In this document: positions 12,313 to 20,959 of the stretch, piece by piece
Layout of the letters: every line of letters begins with the position of its first letter
Numbering within the stretch: the first letter of the stretch is position 1
IMG/VR virus record: IMGVR_UViG_3300017964_000064
Location: 1 to 25,407 of that record
DNA: 25,407 nt
Reading direction: 5' to 3' (one strand)
Origin: a virus
Translations under genes and position numbers: made by a program
The notes under the pieces: model-generated
The model's database searches: none
Told to the model about the DNA's origin: nothing
The model's input: only the letters and a program-made list of their open reading frames with translations

Positions 12313-14291
12313 TGTCTCGCGTCGTTCGCATCCAGACGGATTTCGCTTCCGGCGAGATCGACCCGCTTCTGCGCTCGCGCATTGATCTGAAGCAGTATTA
12401 TCAAGCGTTACAGACCGCGCAGAACGTCTTTATCCTGCCGCAGGGTGGCGCCAAACGCCGTGCCGGCCTCAAATATATTTCTGAGCTGCCAGCAGCCGCA
12501 AATCCGCAGGATGGTGTTCGGCTGATCCCTTTCGAGTTTAGCGTGGACGACAGCTATATGTTCGCGCTGGTCAATCAGCGGATCTATATTTTTAAGAACG
12601 GCGCGCTCGTTACAAATATCAACAATCTTCAAAAGGATTATCTCGACGTAACGGGGATCACTAGCGCCATGCTGTCCGAGCTGCGCCACGCGCAGGCAGC
12701 CGACACAATCATTTTTGTGCATGAAGATCTGGAGCCGCTGAAGATTGTGCGCGGCGCGACGGACTCTGATTGGACGGCTTCGACGATTAGCTTCACAAAC
12801 GCGCCACGCCACGCCTACTCGATCACGACCAGCAATCCGAGTGGCACGATCACGCCCGATCAAGCATCCGGCAACGTCACAATCACTTGCAGTTCTGGTG
12901 TTTTCACGTCGTCGCACGTTGGCCAATACATCAACATTCTCAATAATTTTGGCCGGCTTCGGATCATTAACCGGATCAGCTCGACAAAAGTGGCCTGCTT
13001 CGCCGAGGTCGCGCTGTTCGATACCACTGGTGTCACGTCTGGAAATTGGGAGCTCGAGGAGGGTTACGAGGACGCGTGGAGCGCATCACGCGGCTGGCCT
13101 AAATCCCTAACCTTCCATGAGGGCCGCCTCTATTTCGGCGGCGCCAAGAGCTTGCCCACAACTTTCTGGGGCAGCGTCGTAAACAGCTTTTTCGATTTTG
13201 ACCTGGGGGAAGGTTTCGACGACCGGGCGATTATCGCGTCGATTACCACTGAATCCCTAAACTCCATCGTTGATATTTTCAGCGGCCGAGTTCTCCAGAG
13301 CTTCACCACCGGCGGCGAGTTCTATGTGCCGCAAACCACCAACGATCCGATCACGCCAGACAATATCGTCGTAAAAGCCGCGACGCGAAACGGCGCAAAG
13401 CCGGGTGTCCCGGTCGTCGGCCTCGATTCCGGCACCTTGTTCATTCAGCGGAGCGGCAAGCAGCTCAACGAAATGCTCTTTACCGATGTAGAGCTTTCGT
13501 ACACGACCGGCAATATATCGCTGCTATCAGGCCACCTGCTTAAAACGCCGGTCGATATGGCAATCCGCCGCGCAACCTCGACTGAGGAGGCCGACCGTCT
13601 GTTTCTGGTGAACGGCGATGACGGCCAGATCACAGCCTACTCTCTCCTACGCGCGCAGCAGGTTGTTGCGCCGTCAACCATCGTGACAGACGGAGAGTTT
13701 AAGGCGGTCGGCATTGACGTGGACACGATCTACACAATCGTAAAGCGCACCATCAATTCGTCCGACGCTTACTACGTCGAGGTCTTTGACAGCAGCCTGC
13801 ACACTGACAGCGCCGTCTATTCTGCGTCGGCCAGCGCGACAGGCGCAGCCGCGCACCTCGAGGGCGAAAGCCTAAACGTCATTGTCGATGGGACGGTGCA
13901 GTCAAATAAAACCGTTAGCTCTGGAAGCGTCACATTCGAGCGTGCGTCCACGACAGAATATGAGATCGGCCTACCCTTTAGCGTCGAAATCAAAACAATG
14001 CCGGTCGAGCCGCGTCTCGCGTCGGGCTCTATCAAAGGCTTCAAGAAGCGCATCATTAAGGTCAACGCCGAGGTCTATGAGACGCAGGCCATGACCGTGA
14101 ATGGGCAGCAGGTAGCATTTCGTCAGTTTGGCGAAGGTGTGCTCGACGGCGCTGTCACCAAATTCACAGGCGTCAAATCCATTGGCCCCCTTCTGGGCTT
14201 TGTGGACGAAGGTGAAATCGTCGTGACCCAGGATCAGCCGCTCGACATGCACCTGCTCGCCCTCGATTACCAGCTCAGCGTGGGGCAATAA
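12312..14291 (+). CDS. Tail tubular protein B (gp12-like nozzle)
   Basis: A 659-aa beta-rich protein (T7 gp12 is 794). The N-terminus RIQTDFASGEIDPLLRSRID, then YYQALQTAQNVFILPQGGAK and RRAGLKYI, is the recognisable start of this family; later parts include SLTFHEGRLYFGGAKSLPTT and ASITTESLNSIVDIFSGRVL, beta-propeller-like repeats. Six copies are expected to form the nozzle below the gp11-like ring, where tail fibres attach. It overlaps the tubular A stop by 1 bp and is followed 1 bp after its own stop by the ejection-protein block. The shorter length may reflect missing loops relative to T7. The assignment is confident. Confidence 0.9.
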   Translation: MSRVVRIQTDFASGEIDPLLRSRIDLKQYYQALQTAQNVFILPQGGAKRRAGLKYISELPAAANPQDGVRLIPFEFSVDDSYMFALVNQRIYIFKNGALVTNINNLQKDYLDVTGITSAMLSELRHAQAADTIIFVHEDLEPLKIVRGATDSDWTASTISFTNAPRHAYSITTSNPSGTITPDQASGNVTITCSSGVFTSSHVGQYINILNNFGRLRIINRISSTKVACFAEVALFDTTGVTSGNWELEEGYEDAWSASRGWPKSLTFHEGRLYFGGAKSLPTTFWGSVVNSFFDFDLGEGFDDRAIIASITTESLNSIVDIFSGRVLQSFTTGGEFYVPQTTNDPITPDNIVVKAATRNGAKPGVPVVGLDSGTLFIQRSGKQLNEMLFTDVELSYTTGNISLLSGHLLKTPVDMAIRRATSTEEADRLFLVNGDDGQITAYSLLRAQQVVAPSTIVTDGEFKAVGIDVDTIYTIVKRTINSSDAYYVEVFDSSLHTDSAVYSASASATGAAAHLEGESLNVIVDGTVQSNKTVSSGSVTFERASTTEYEIGLPFSVEIKTMPVEPRLASGSIKGFKKRIIKVNAEVYETQAMTVNGQQVAFRQFGEGVLDGAVTKFTGVKSIGPLLGFVDEGEIVVTQDQPLDMHLLALDYQLSVGQ

Positions 14292-14292
14292 C

Positions 14293-14847
14293 ATGACAAT
14301 GACCGCAGTTATGGTGGCCGGGTCGCTGGTTTCAGCGATGGGCCAGATCCGCGCAGGCCAAGCCCAAAAGGCTATGTATCAGGCGCAGGCTCAGCAGGCC
14401 GAGATACAGGGTCGCAGCCAAGCGTTGCGGGCGCGGCAGGAAGCGCTCGCTTACAGGCAGGAAGGCATTAAGGCGCTCGAGGACACGCGTCGCAATATGG
14501 CCACAATCAACGCTCGGGGCGCAGCCGGCACACTAAATCCGTTTGCTGGTTCTACCGGCAATTTGATGACGGCGAACCTTGGCGAAGGCGTCGAGGATTA
14601 TTTCTTGGCGCTCGATAATGTCGCGATTGCAGAGGCGAACGCAGAGATCGCTCGAGGCGCAGCGCGATTCCAGGCGGGTATATATCAAGCCGCAGGCAAG
14701 CAGGCGATGAGCGCCGCTATTGGCAGCGCCATATCCTCTGTCGGTCAAGCCGCGATGGGTGGTTACAACGCAGGCGCGTTTAGTGGCGGCGGCACATACT
14801 ACGGCAGTTCGCCCATGACGCCGCTGCCCCACGGGAATCCGTTCTAA
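14293..14847 (+). CDS. Internal virion protein, gp14-like
   Basis: A 184-aa protein (T7 gp14 is 196). It starts with a hydrophobic helix MVAGSLVSAMGQIRAGQAQ, continues as a long Gln/Ala helix (AMYQAQAQQAEIQGRSQALR, QEALAYRQEG), has LNPFAGSTGNLM, and ends in a Gly/Ala region with a C-terminal NPF. These features match virion core proteins that are ejected first and make the outer-membrane channel for phage DNA. It is followed by gp15- and gp16-position genes, the canonical order. It overlaps the next gene by 1 bp (TAATGG). Confidence 0.8.
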   Translation: MTMTAVMVAGSLVSAMGQIRAGQAQKAMYQAQAQQAEIQGRSQALRARQEALAYRQEGIKALEDTRRNMATINARGAAGTLNPFAGSTGNLMTANLGEGVEDYFLALDNVAIAEANAEIARGAARFQAGIYQAAGKQAMSAAIGSAISSVGQAAMGGYNAGAFSGGGTYYGSSPMTPLPHGNPF

Positions 14848-17063
14848 TGGCGCCGCGTTATCCAACATATCAGCGCTCCGGCCGCCTATCCGCCGGCATA
14901 GCGGTTCCGCCAAGCGCGGACTTTGCGGCGCTCCGCGAGCAGGGCAAAAGCGCAACACTCGTGTCGCAGGCGGCAGACCGCGTGGTCGCCTTTGCCACCG
15001 ACAAGATCGAGCAGCAGTCCATTGCGCGCGGCCAGCGCGACGCTGCACAGAACCCGCGCGGCGTGTTGCAGCAGTATCAGGATGGCGCGCCGCAAACCGC
15101 CTACGACAAAGCGGCTTATGAGGCGGCTGTTAAGATCAGCTCTGCCAACATTGAGGTTAAAGCGCGCAAAGACATTGCCGACGCCCTGTTCCAATGGGAG
15201 CAGGAGAAAGGCGATCCGACAGCTCTGCAAGATCGCCTCGCGGCAATTAGCCAAGGCTACTCCAGCGCAATCGGCGAGCTCGATCCTGTTGAAGCGGCAA
15301 AGCTAAATCTGACGCTCGAGAGCGCCGGCAATTCCGCGTTCCTGCAATACTCGGAAACGCACCTAAAAGAGCAGCTCAAGCGCTTACAGGCCGGCGGCAT
15401 CGCGGCGCATAACAGCTACGGCGAGCAGATCGAGATCGGCGCCCGCAACGGCATAGATCCAGAGCCCACAATCGCGGCCTATCGCGCGACCGCTCAGAAC
15501 CTTGGTGTCGATCCTTCGACTGTCGAGCGCAATGTCATAAACCTGCGTGATCGCGCCTCGAAAGAGCGGGTGCGCGGTGACTTTGCGCGAGCCACCGATA
15601 AGGCGCAGTTCCTCCGTGATTTCATGGAGGACGCAGACGACCGCACTGGACCTGCGCGCGGCCTGGACGGCGACACGCACAAGACGTTGGCCGCTGAGAT
15701 GCGCGCTATCATTAAGGGCGACGGCTCGGCCGCCGCATCACGGAAGGCCGCAGTCAACAAACAGACAACTGAGCTCACGGCTGCGATCACCGGCGGATCT
15801 GATGTGAGTGAAGCTGCGGTGCAGGACAACCTCGCGCAAGCTCGAGCCACCGGCGATGAAACAGCCATTGCCAATGCGGCCCGCCTCGAGCAACTGCACC
15901 AAAGGCTCGGGATTGCCAATGGCCAAAACGTATTTGGCTTAGAGCAGCTCGTATATGACGCGCGCGCCCTGAGACAAAAAGAGACAAGCGCCGATAACGC
16001 ACAGCTCAACAATGATCTCGTCGCCGGGTTTGAGTCGAGATTAACCGCTATGCGAACCGCATTGGTGACAGATCAAGTCTCGTATCTGCGTGAGAACGGT
16101 CAGAGCGTCGGCGAGGTTGGTCCAAACGATGTGGCGCAATCGGCTGCTGGCGATGCAATGCTCGTCGATCCCTCCTCCCCGTTGATGGAACGCAAGAGAA
16201 GTATCGACGACTTTGCCGCCTCCAATAACGCCAAGCCAATCTATTTCAGCCAATCCGAGGCCCGCGCTTATACGCAATTTATGGCGAACGCAAACGTCCC
16301 CAACTCAGAAAAGACAATGTTTGTGATGGGGCTTGCAAACGCATTTGGCGACCAAACCGCGAACGTGATTAACCAGATCGACAGCGGCAATGGATCAGAC
16401 TGGGCTTTTGCGGCAGCCAATTTCTCGCGAACCGGCAACCAAAATTTCCTGGCTGATGCTCTCGAGGGCCGCAACTACGATGGCCCCACAATTACACCGC
16501 AAGCCGACAAAGACACGCGCGATAAAATCAGCGCTGGGATTGCCGGCCAAATCTTGTCTGGCTCCAAACGCGCGCAAGCCCTGAAAGCCGCCGAGCACGC
16601 CTACAAGCATCGCCTGGGTACGGGCGTGACCGAGGATTCTCGTGGATCCCTGTGGGAGCGCACTTTGCAGGAAGCGATGGGCGCGACGTTCCAAGGAAAC
16701 AGGCAGGTGAGCGGCGGCGTTTATGATTTCGGCAACAGCCAAATCATCCTCGATCCACGGACGCCAGTCAGCGACGCCGAATTTGTAGAGGACAATCGTC
16801 GATATATGACGCGCGAGGCCATGTCGGCGCTGGTCGGCTTTGAGATCACGCCTGATGAAATGTCTGACGATGACATTACAAATTTCCAGCTCAGATCTAC
16901 TGGCGTTGCGAACAGCGTCGAGATCTTAAACGCTCGAGGCCAAGCGCCGCGTGGTAACCCGAGGATCGTTACCTTTACCAACCTGCACACCGCACTTCGC
17001 CGGTCTCTTGAGAGCACCAAGGAGGTTCTCACAGAGGTTGGCCCAATGCGATTGCCGCAATGA
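14847..17063 (+). CDS. Internal virion protein, gp15-like
   Basis: A 738-aa, mostly alpha-helical protein, very close in length to T7 gp15 (747). The first 60 residues (YQRSGRLSAGIAVPP, ADFAALREQGKS, VSQAADRVVAFATDKIEQQ) form the amphipathic start typical of core proteins, and the rest is long helices with frequent Ala, Gln, Asp and no catalytic motif. Such proteins form the periplasmic tunnel with gp16 after ejection. The stop overlaps the next start as ATGA. I see no lytic transglycosylase or peptidase motif. Sequence similarity to T7 gp15 is not evident by eye, so the name rests on order, length and composition. Confidence 0.75.
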   Translation: MAPRYPTYQRSGRLSAGIAVPPSADFAALREQGKSATLVSQAADRVVAFATDKIEQQSIARGQRDAAQNPRGVLQQYQDGAPQTAYDKAAYEAAVKISSANIEVKARKDIADALFQWEQEKGDPTALQDRLAAISQGYSSAIGELDPVEAAKLNLTLESAGNSAFLQYSETHLKEQLKRLQAGGIAAHNSYGEQIEIGARNGIDPEPTIAAYRATAQNLGVDPSTVERNVINLRDRASKERVRGDFARATDKAQFLRDFMEDADDRTGPARGLDGDTHKTLAAEMRAIIKGDGSAAASRKAAVNKQTTELTAAITGGSDVSEAAVQDNLAQARATGDETAIANAARLEQLHQRLGIANGQNVFGLEQLVYDARALRQKETSADNAQLNNDLVAGFESRLTAMRTALVTDQVSYLRENGQSVGEVGPNDVAQSAAGDAMLVDPSSPLMERKRSIDDFAASNNAKPIYFSQSEARAYTQFMANANVPNSEKTMFVMGLANAFGDQTANVINQIDSGNGSDWAFAAANFSRTGNQNFLADALEGRNYDGPTITPQADKDTRDKISAGIAGQILSGSKRAQALKAAEHAYKHRLGTGVTEDSRGSLWERTLQEAMGATFQGNRQVSGGVYDFGNSQIILDPRTPVSDAEFVEDNRRYMTREAMSALVGFEITPDEMSDDDITNFQLRSTGVANSVEILNARGQAPRGNPRIVTFTNLHTALRRSLESTKEVLTEVGPMRLPQ

Positions 17064-20000
17064 CGATATTCGACTCAGAGCCCGACCTTCTTGGTCGTAC
17101 TTTTGACGAGGATTACGCACCTACGGCGTCACTGCTGGAGGCGCTCGAGGCTGACTACACGCGGGATCGCCTGGCGTTCCAGTACGAGTCCAATAACACT
17201 GCCAATCGAAACTATTGGCTGCCCATCCTCGACCGCATCGAGGAGGTTACGGGCCAGCGGCCAGAGCGCCCCGACATCGAGCTTAATGTCGAGTATGACG
17301 CGCTTGACCGCTTCGCCAACCGCTTTGGCCTGCTGTCGGATAGCTACTCGACCAGCGTCGAAAAGATAAACGCGCTTATCGGGCAGTACCCAGAGCTCGA
17401 GAGTGAGCTGGGCGTTCTTAGCGCCGACCAGCACATTAGCGCCACGCAGCAGCTCGCCCTAGACGCAGAGCAGCGCGCAGAGAAGCAAGGCCGCACAGCT
17501 CTTGGCGAGGTGTTTGGGTTTATCGGATCCTTGGGCGCCGACGCGCGGCTCATGGTGCAAGATCCTGCTTATGGCGCCATGAACGTGATGGGCGGCGTCG
17601 TTCGCAAGGCCGGCGACCTGGCGGTTAAAAACATCGGCAGGATCGCGCTGTTCGAGGGCTTACTTAACGCCGGCATCGAGGTGCAGGGGTCACCAAGCGT
17701 GGCGGCGTGGCGAGATTCGATTGGCCTCGAGTACGACGCCGGTACATTTGCAGCGGCGGTCGGAACCGGCTTCCTTGGCGGCACCGCGTTTGGCGGCGCG
17801 ATTGCTACACCGCTCGAGATCGCTGCGCGGCGGCTAGAGACACCGCTGGGTCTCTACGCTCGCGAGCTCAACCAAAGCATCGACGAGACATCGCTTGTCG
17901 AGCTGGACCGGCGCCTGCAAAGCCTAAGCGATAGAGAGGTCGCCGCCGGCCTCCGCGCATTAGAGGAAGCAGGTGTCGAGCTGCCGGCCGTGGCCCGTGG
18001 CGCGCAGGAGGAGATACAGGCGCAGGAGGATTTGTTTGACGACAATCCCCTCGAGGATGCAGAGCTCGAGCACATGCAGCGCACCCTCGAGGCCGAGGCG
18101 GTCATTAGTGACAGTGACAATGTGCGTCCATTGGTCGATGCGCCGTCCGCCCCTCCCCGGCAGCAAGATATTCATCACGCCGACAACCTCGACGCGACGA
18201 TATTTCGGTTTGAGCCAAACGACATCGAAGTCGATGCGCAGACCTTCCAGTTTAAAATGGGCGGCGATGAGTTCGGCGTTACAGAGCGCTTGCAGGGTAT
18301 TACGCAATGGGATCCCGTAAAGGCGGGCCTGATCGTTGTTTATGAGTTTGCCAACGGCCGCCGCTTTATAGCTGATGGACATCAGCGCCTTGGTTTGGCC
18401 AAGCGCATCATGGCGCAGGATCCCAGCCAAAAGCCCGTGATTTACGGCAATCTGCTGCGTGAATCAGACGGCATCACACCAGAGCAAGCTCGTGTGAGTG
18501 CGGCGATGAAGAACATTGCCGAAGGCAGCGGCACTGCTATTGACGCAGCGAAGGTGCTCCGCGTTGAGCCTGGTCGCATCGGCGAGCTGCCCCCTCGATC
18601 AAACCTTGTGCGCCAAGCGCGTGACCTTGTTGGGCTATCGGACGAAGCGTTCGGCGCAGTTGTCAACGAAGTCGTGCCAGCAAATTACGCCGCTATCGTT
18701 GGGCGCCTTGTGGCTGACCAAGATCGCCAGCTCCCCATCATGCAGCTCTTGGCGGAAGCCGAGCCGACCAACACGGTGCAGGCTGAAGCGATTGTGCGAC
18801 AGGCCCTCGAGGCGGAGTTCGACACGGCCGTACAAGTGGGTTTGTTCGGCGAGGAGCTAATTACCACCAGCCTATTCAAAGAGCGCGCTCGTGTTCTCGA
18901 CGCCGCGCTGAAGCAGTTACGCCGCGACCGCGCCGTGTTCAATTCCCTCGTCGAAAACCGCGCACGGATTGAAGGCGAAGGAAACGTGCTGGCGGCGGCG
19001 CAAAATCAAAGCAGGAGCGAAACAGATGGCCAAGCGATCCAAATCGTCCAGGCGGTCGCCAACAGACGCGGCGAGCTTAGCGACGCCCTCACAGCGGCAG
19101 CCCGGAGCTTCAAAGAAAGTGGAAACATCAGCCGATCTAGTCGAGCCTTCGTCGATGCTGTCCGAGCGGCAGTTGAGCGAGGCGATTTCAATGGGGCAGA
19201 TGCTGGCGATGCAGGACGCACTGTCGATGTTGCGGAGGAAGGCAATCGCCTCGCGGCGAGCCCTAGCCGGGAAGAACTAGCAGCGTTCGACGAGCCCGAT
19301 GGCCCAGCCGTAAAGCAGCAGGCTGACCAGCTCGAGCGTGACTATGTTGGCGCTGAGCCGCCGCGTGATCCTGACGCAATCGGGCCGGATTACCGCGACT
19401 ATCTTGAGCCCACACCTGACAGCATCGAGATCGCGCGCGAGGACATCGTGCCGATCCGCGCTCGCCCAGAGGGCATTGCCAACGCGCGCAAGTTTATGGC
19501 GCAGGCTGCTCGAGGCGAGACGCCCAAGCGCGGCCCGCTCACCGTCAAGGACAACGGCGACGGCAGCTATACGCTACTCGATGGCAACTCGACATATGCG
19601 ATTGCCACGGAAGCTGGCATGGAGACGCTGCCGGTCCGCGTCGTCACCGACGAACAGTTTGCCCAGGAAGTGGCGCAAAAGAACGCTGAGAGAATTCTCG
19701 AGCTCGGACCTGACGCGAAAAAGAAGCGCGTTGTCCTGGCGCAAGATCTGGAGCCGTTAGATTTAAGGCGTCTGGCCGCTACACTACAATCGCGCCAAGC
19801 GTATGCGTCTATCGACGACATCGTGGAGCGGAACAACATTTTTAATGTTGAGCTTAACGCGGCTGTAAAGCGAGCCGCTGGCGAACATGACGTTGAATAT
19901 CACCCAGGCCCGATAAAAGAGCGCAAGCGGATCGAGGATAAGGTCCAGGACAAGTATAACGGCAACCTTAACCGCATTGCCGACGTTAGCCGCGCGACGG

Positions 20001-20959
20001 TTACGGTTACGCGACCAGACGAGGCAGACGCTTTCGTTAAAGAGCTGGGTAAAACGTACCACATCGTCGATGAGGGATATAAAGGCGCTCCGGTCGGCGA
20101 AGAGGCGTATTCTGGTTATTTCGACAAGAAGCTGATGGTCATCAACGATGACGGCGTGATCGGCGAGGTTATCATTATCGAGCGCGGCCTCTTCGATGCG
20201 AAGCATGGTCGGGGCGGGCACAAACTTTATGAGATTGTGCGCGGCGACGAGGATCTCGACGAAGCCTTCGCCGGCATCCCTGACGAGGCGCTAAGAGCAC
20301 GACTTGAGGCGTTGCGAGACGACAGGCCCGCGCTTGAGGCCGCAGCTAATCAGGCGATGATTGAATTATACGAGGGTGTTTTGCCGCAGATGGACGCGTC
20401 GTTCGGTCAGGTCGTCGGCAACGTGCTGAGATCACCGCCAAACACGGCCAGCTCTGTGTCAAACTCTGCGGCGGTCAGCTCGTCGGTGCGCGTATCTGAC
20501 AGCAGCTCCTTGGCCGAGATCTCGCCCCAGGTGCCGTCGTCATCAAGTATGAACGCCGCGCCGTCGTCGCGCAGCACGGTGGGGTACTTACCCTCGAGCG
20601 AAAAAAACCGCATTGGCCAAACCTCCGACGAAAGTGTAGATGCTGCGCCGCAAAATTACAATACCGAAACGGTGCGTGAGGGCGAGCAAACGCTGGTTCC
20701 TGGCGTCGAGCCCGTTACCGACGCACAACGCGCGCAGCTCGAGGTAGATCGTCCGCTGCGTGGCGGCGACGCACCTATGAACGTCGGCCTATTCGACACC
20801 GACGCACAAGCTCAATCTGATCTCCTCGACTTCGTGCCACTAACGCGCGAAGCGGCTGACGGCACGCCTGTCGTTGATAACGTCAGCAAGCGCCAGCTCC
20901 TCGACGAGATCGAGCAAGATCAAAGAATGTTAGATCGCTTTGAAGGATGCGTCGCATGA
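17060..20959 (+). CDS. Giant ejection protein in the gp16 position with ParB-like and Rel/SpoT-like regions
   Basis: A 1299-aa virion protein (T7 gp16 is 1318), starting in an ATGA overlap with the gp15-like gene. In order: a helical N-terminus; hydrophobic segments at about 190-215 and 229-251 (AAAVGTGFLGGTAFGGAIAT) that could enter membranes; acidic linkers; a ParB/DdrB-like domain (about 385-500) with ADGHQR at 438-443 and MKNIAEGSGTAIDAAKVLR after it; a second, shorter ParB-like stretch at 825-862 (LLDGNSTYAIA); a RelA/SpoT-like region at about 945-1065 (KERKRIEDKV, NRIADVSRATVTV, GEVIIIE, HKLYEIVRG); a serine-rich linker at about 1118-1200; and a C-terminal helical piece. Such mosaics are polyvalent proteins delivered with the DNA. 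Catalysis by either region is unproven. Confidence 0.7.
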   Translation: MTIFDSEPDLLGRTFDEDYAPTASLLEALEADYTRDRLAFQYESNNTANRNYWLPILDRIEEVTGQRPERPDIELNVEYDALDRFANRFGLLSDSYSTSVEKINALIGQYPELESELGVLSADQHISATQQLALDAEQRAEKQGRTALGEVFGFIGSLGADARLMVQDPAYGAMNVMGGVVRKAGDLAVKNIGRIALFEGLLNAGIEVQGSPSVAAWRDSIGLEYDAGTFAAAVGTGFLGGTAFGGAIATPLEIAARRLETPLGLYARELNQSIDETSLVELDRRLQSLSDREVAAGLRALEEAGVELPAVARGAQEEIQAQEDLFDDNPLEDAELEHMQRTLEAEAVISDSDNVRPLVDAPSAPPRQQDIHHADNLDATIFRFEPNDIEVDAQTFQFKMGGDEFGVTERLQGITQWDPVKAGLIVVYEFANGRRFIADGHQRLGLAKRIMAQDPSQKPVIYGNLLRESDGITPEQARVSAAMKNIAEGSGTAIDAAKVLRVEPGRIGELPPRSNLVRQARDLVGLSDEAFGAVVNEVVPANYAAIVGRLVADQDRQLPIMQLLAEAEPTNTVQAEAIVRQALEAEFDTAVQVGLFGEELITTSLFKERARVLDAALKQLRRDRAVFNSLVENRARIEGEGNVLAAAQNQSRSETDGQAIQIVQAVANRRGELSDALTAAARSFKESGNISRSSRAFVDAVRAAVERGDFNGADAGDAGRTVDVAEEGNRLAASPSREELAAFDEPDGPAVKQQADQLERDYVGAEPPRDPDAIGPDYRDYLEPTPDSIEIAREDIVPIRARPEGIANARKFMAQAARGETPKRGPLTVKDNGDGSYTLLDGNSTYAIATEAGMETLPVRVVTDEQFAQEVAQKNAERILELGPDAKKKRVVLAQDLEPLDLRRLAATLQSRQAYASIDDIVERNNIFNVELNAAVKRAAGEHDVEYHPGPIKERKRIEDKVQDKYNGNLNRIADVSRATVTVTRPDEADAFVKELGKTYHIVDEGYKGAPVGEEAYSGYFDKKLMVINDDGVIGEVIIIERGLFDAKHGRGGHKLYEIVRGDEDLDEAFAGIPDEALRARLEALRDDRPALEAAANQAMIELYEGVLPQMDASFGQVVGNVLRSPPNTASSVSNSAAVSSSVRVSDSSSLAEISPQVPSSSSMNAAPSSRSTVGYLPSSEKNRIGQTSDESVDAAPQNYNTETVREGEQTLVPGVEPVTDAQRAQLEVDRPLRGGDAPMNVGLFDTDAQAQSDLLDFVPLTREAADGTPVVDNVSKRQLLDEIEQDQRMLDRFEGCVA
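20407..20613 (-). CDS. Candidate antisense gene, 68-aa acidic protein
   Basis: A minus-strand frame inside the serine-rich linker of the gp16-position gene. Its ATG (20613) is preceded by a consensus GGAGG Shine-Dalgarno (20626-20622) with 8-nt spacing. The product starts MRFFSLEGKYPTVLRDDG, continues with AAFILDDDGTWGEISAKELL and an acidic C-terminal half, and looks like a compact folded protein. First codon positions are G in 29 of 68 codons, against 20 of 68 when the same stretch is read on the plus strand, where 22 of about 68 residues are serine. That suggests the minus frame is the older coding frame. Third positions of the two frames coincide, so GC3 cannot separate them. No promoter or terminator is clear. 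I do not recognise the family. Confidence 0.5.
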   Translation of the reverse strand: MRFFSLEGKYPTVLRDDGAAFILDDDGTWGEISAKELLSDTRTDELTAAEFDTELAVFGGDLSTLPTT

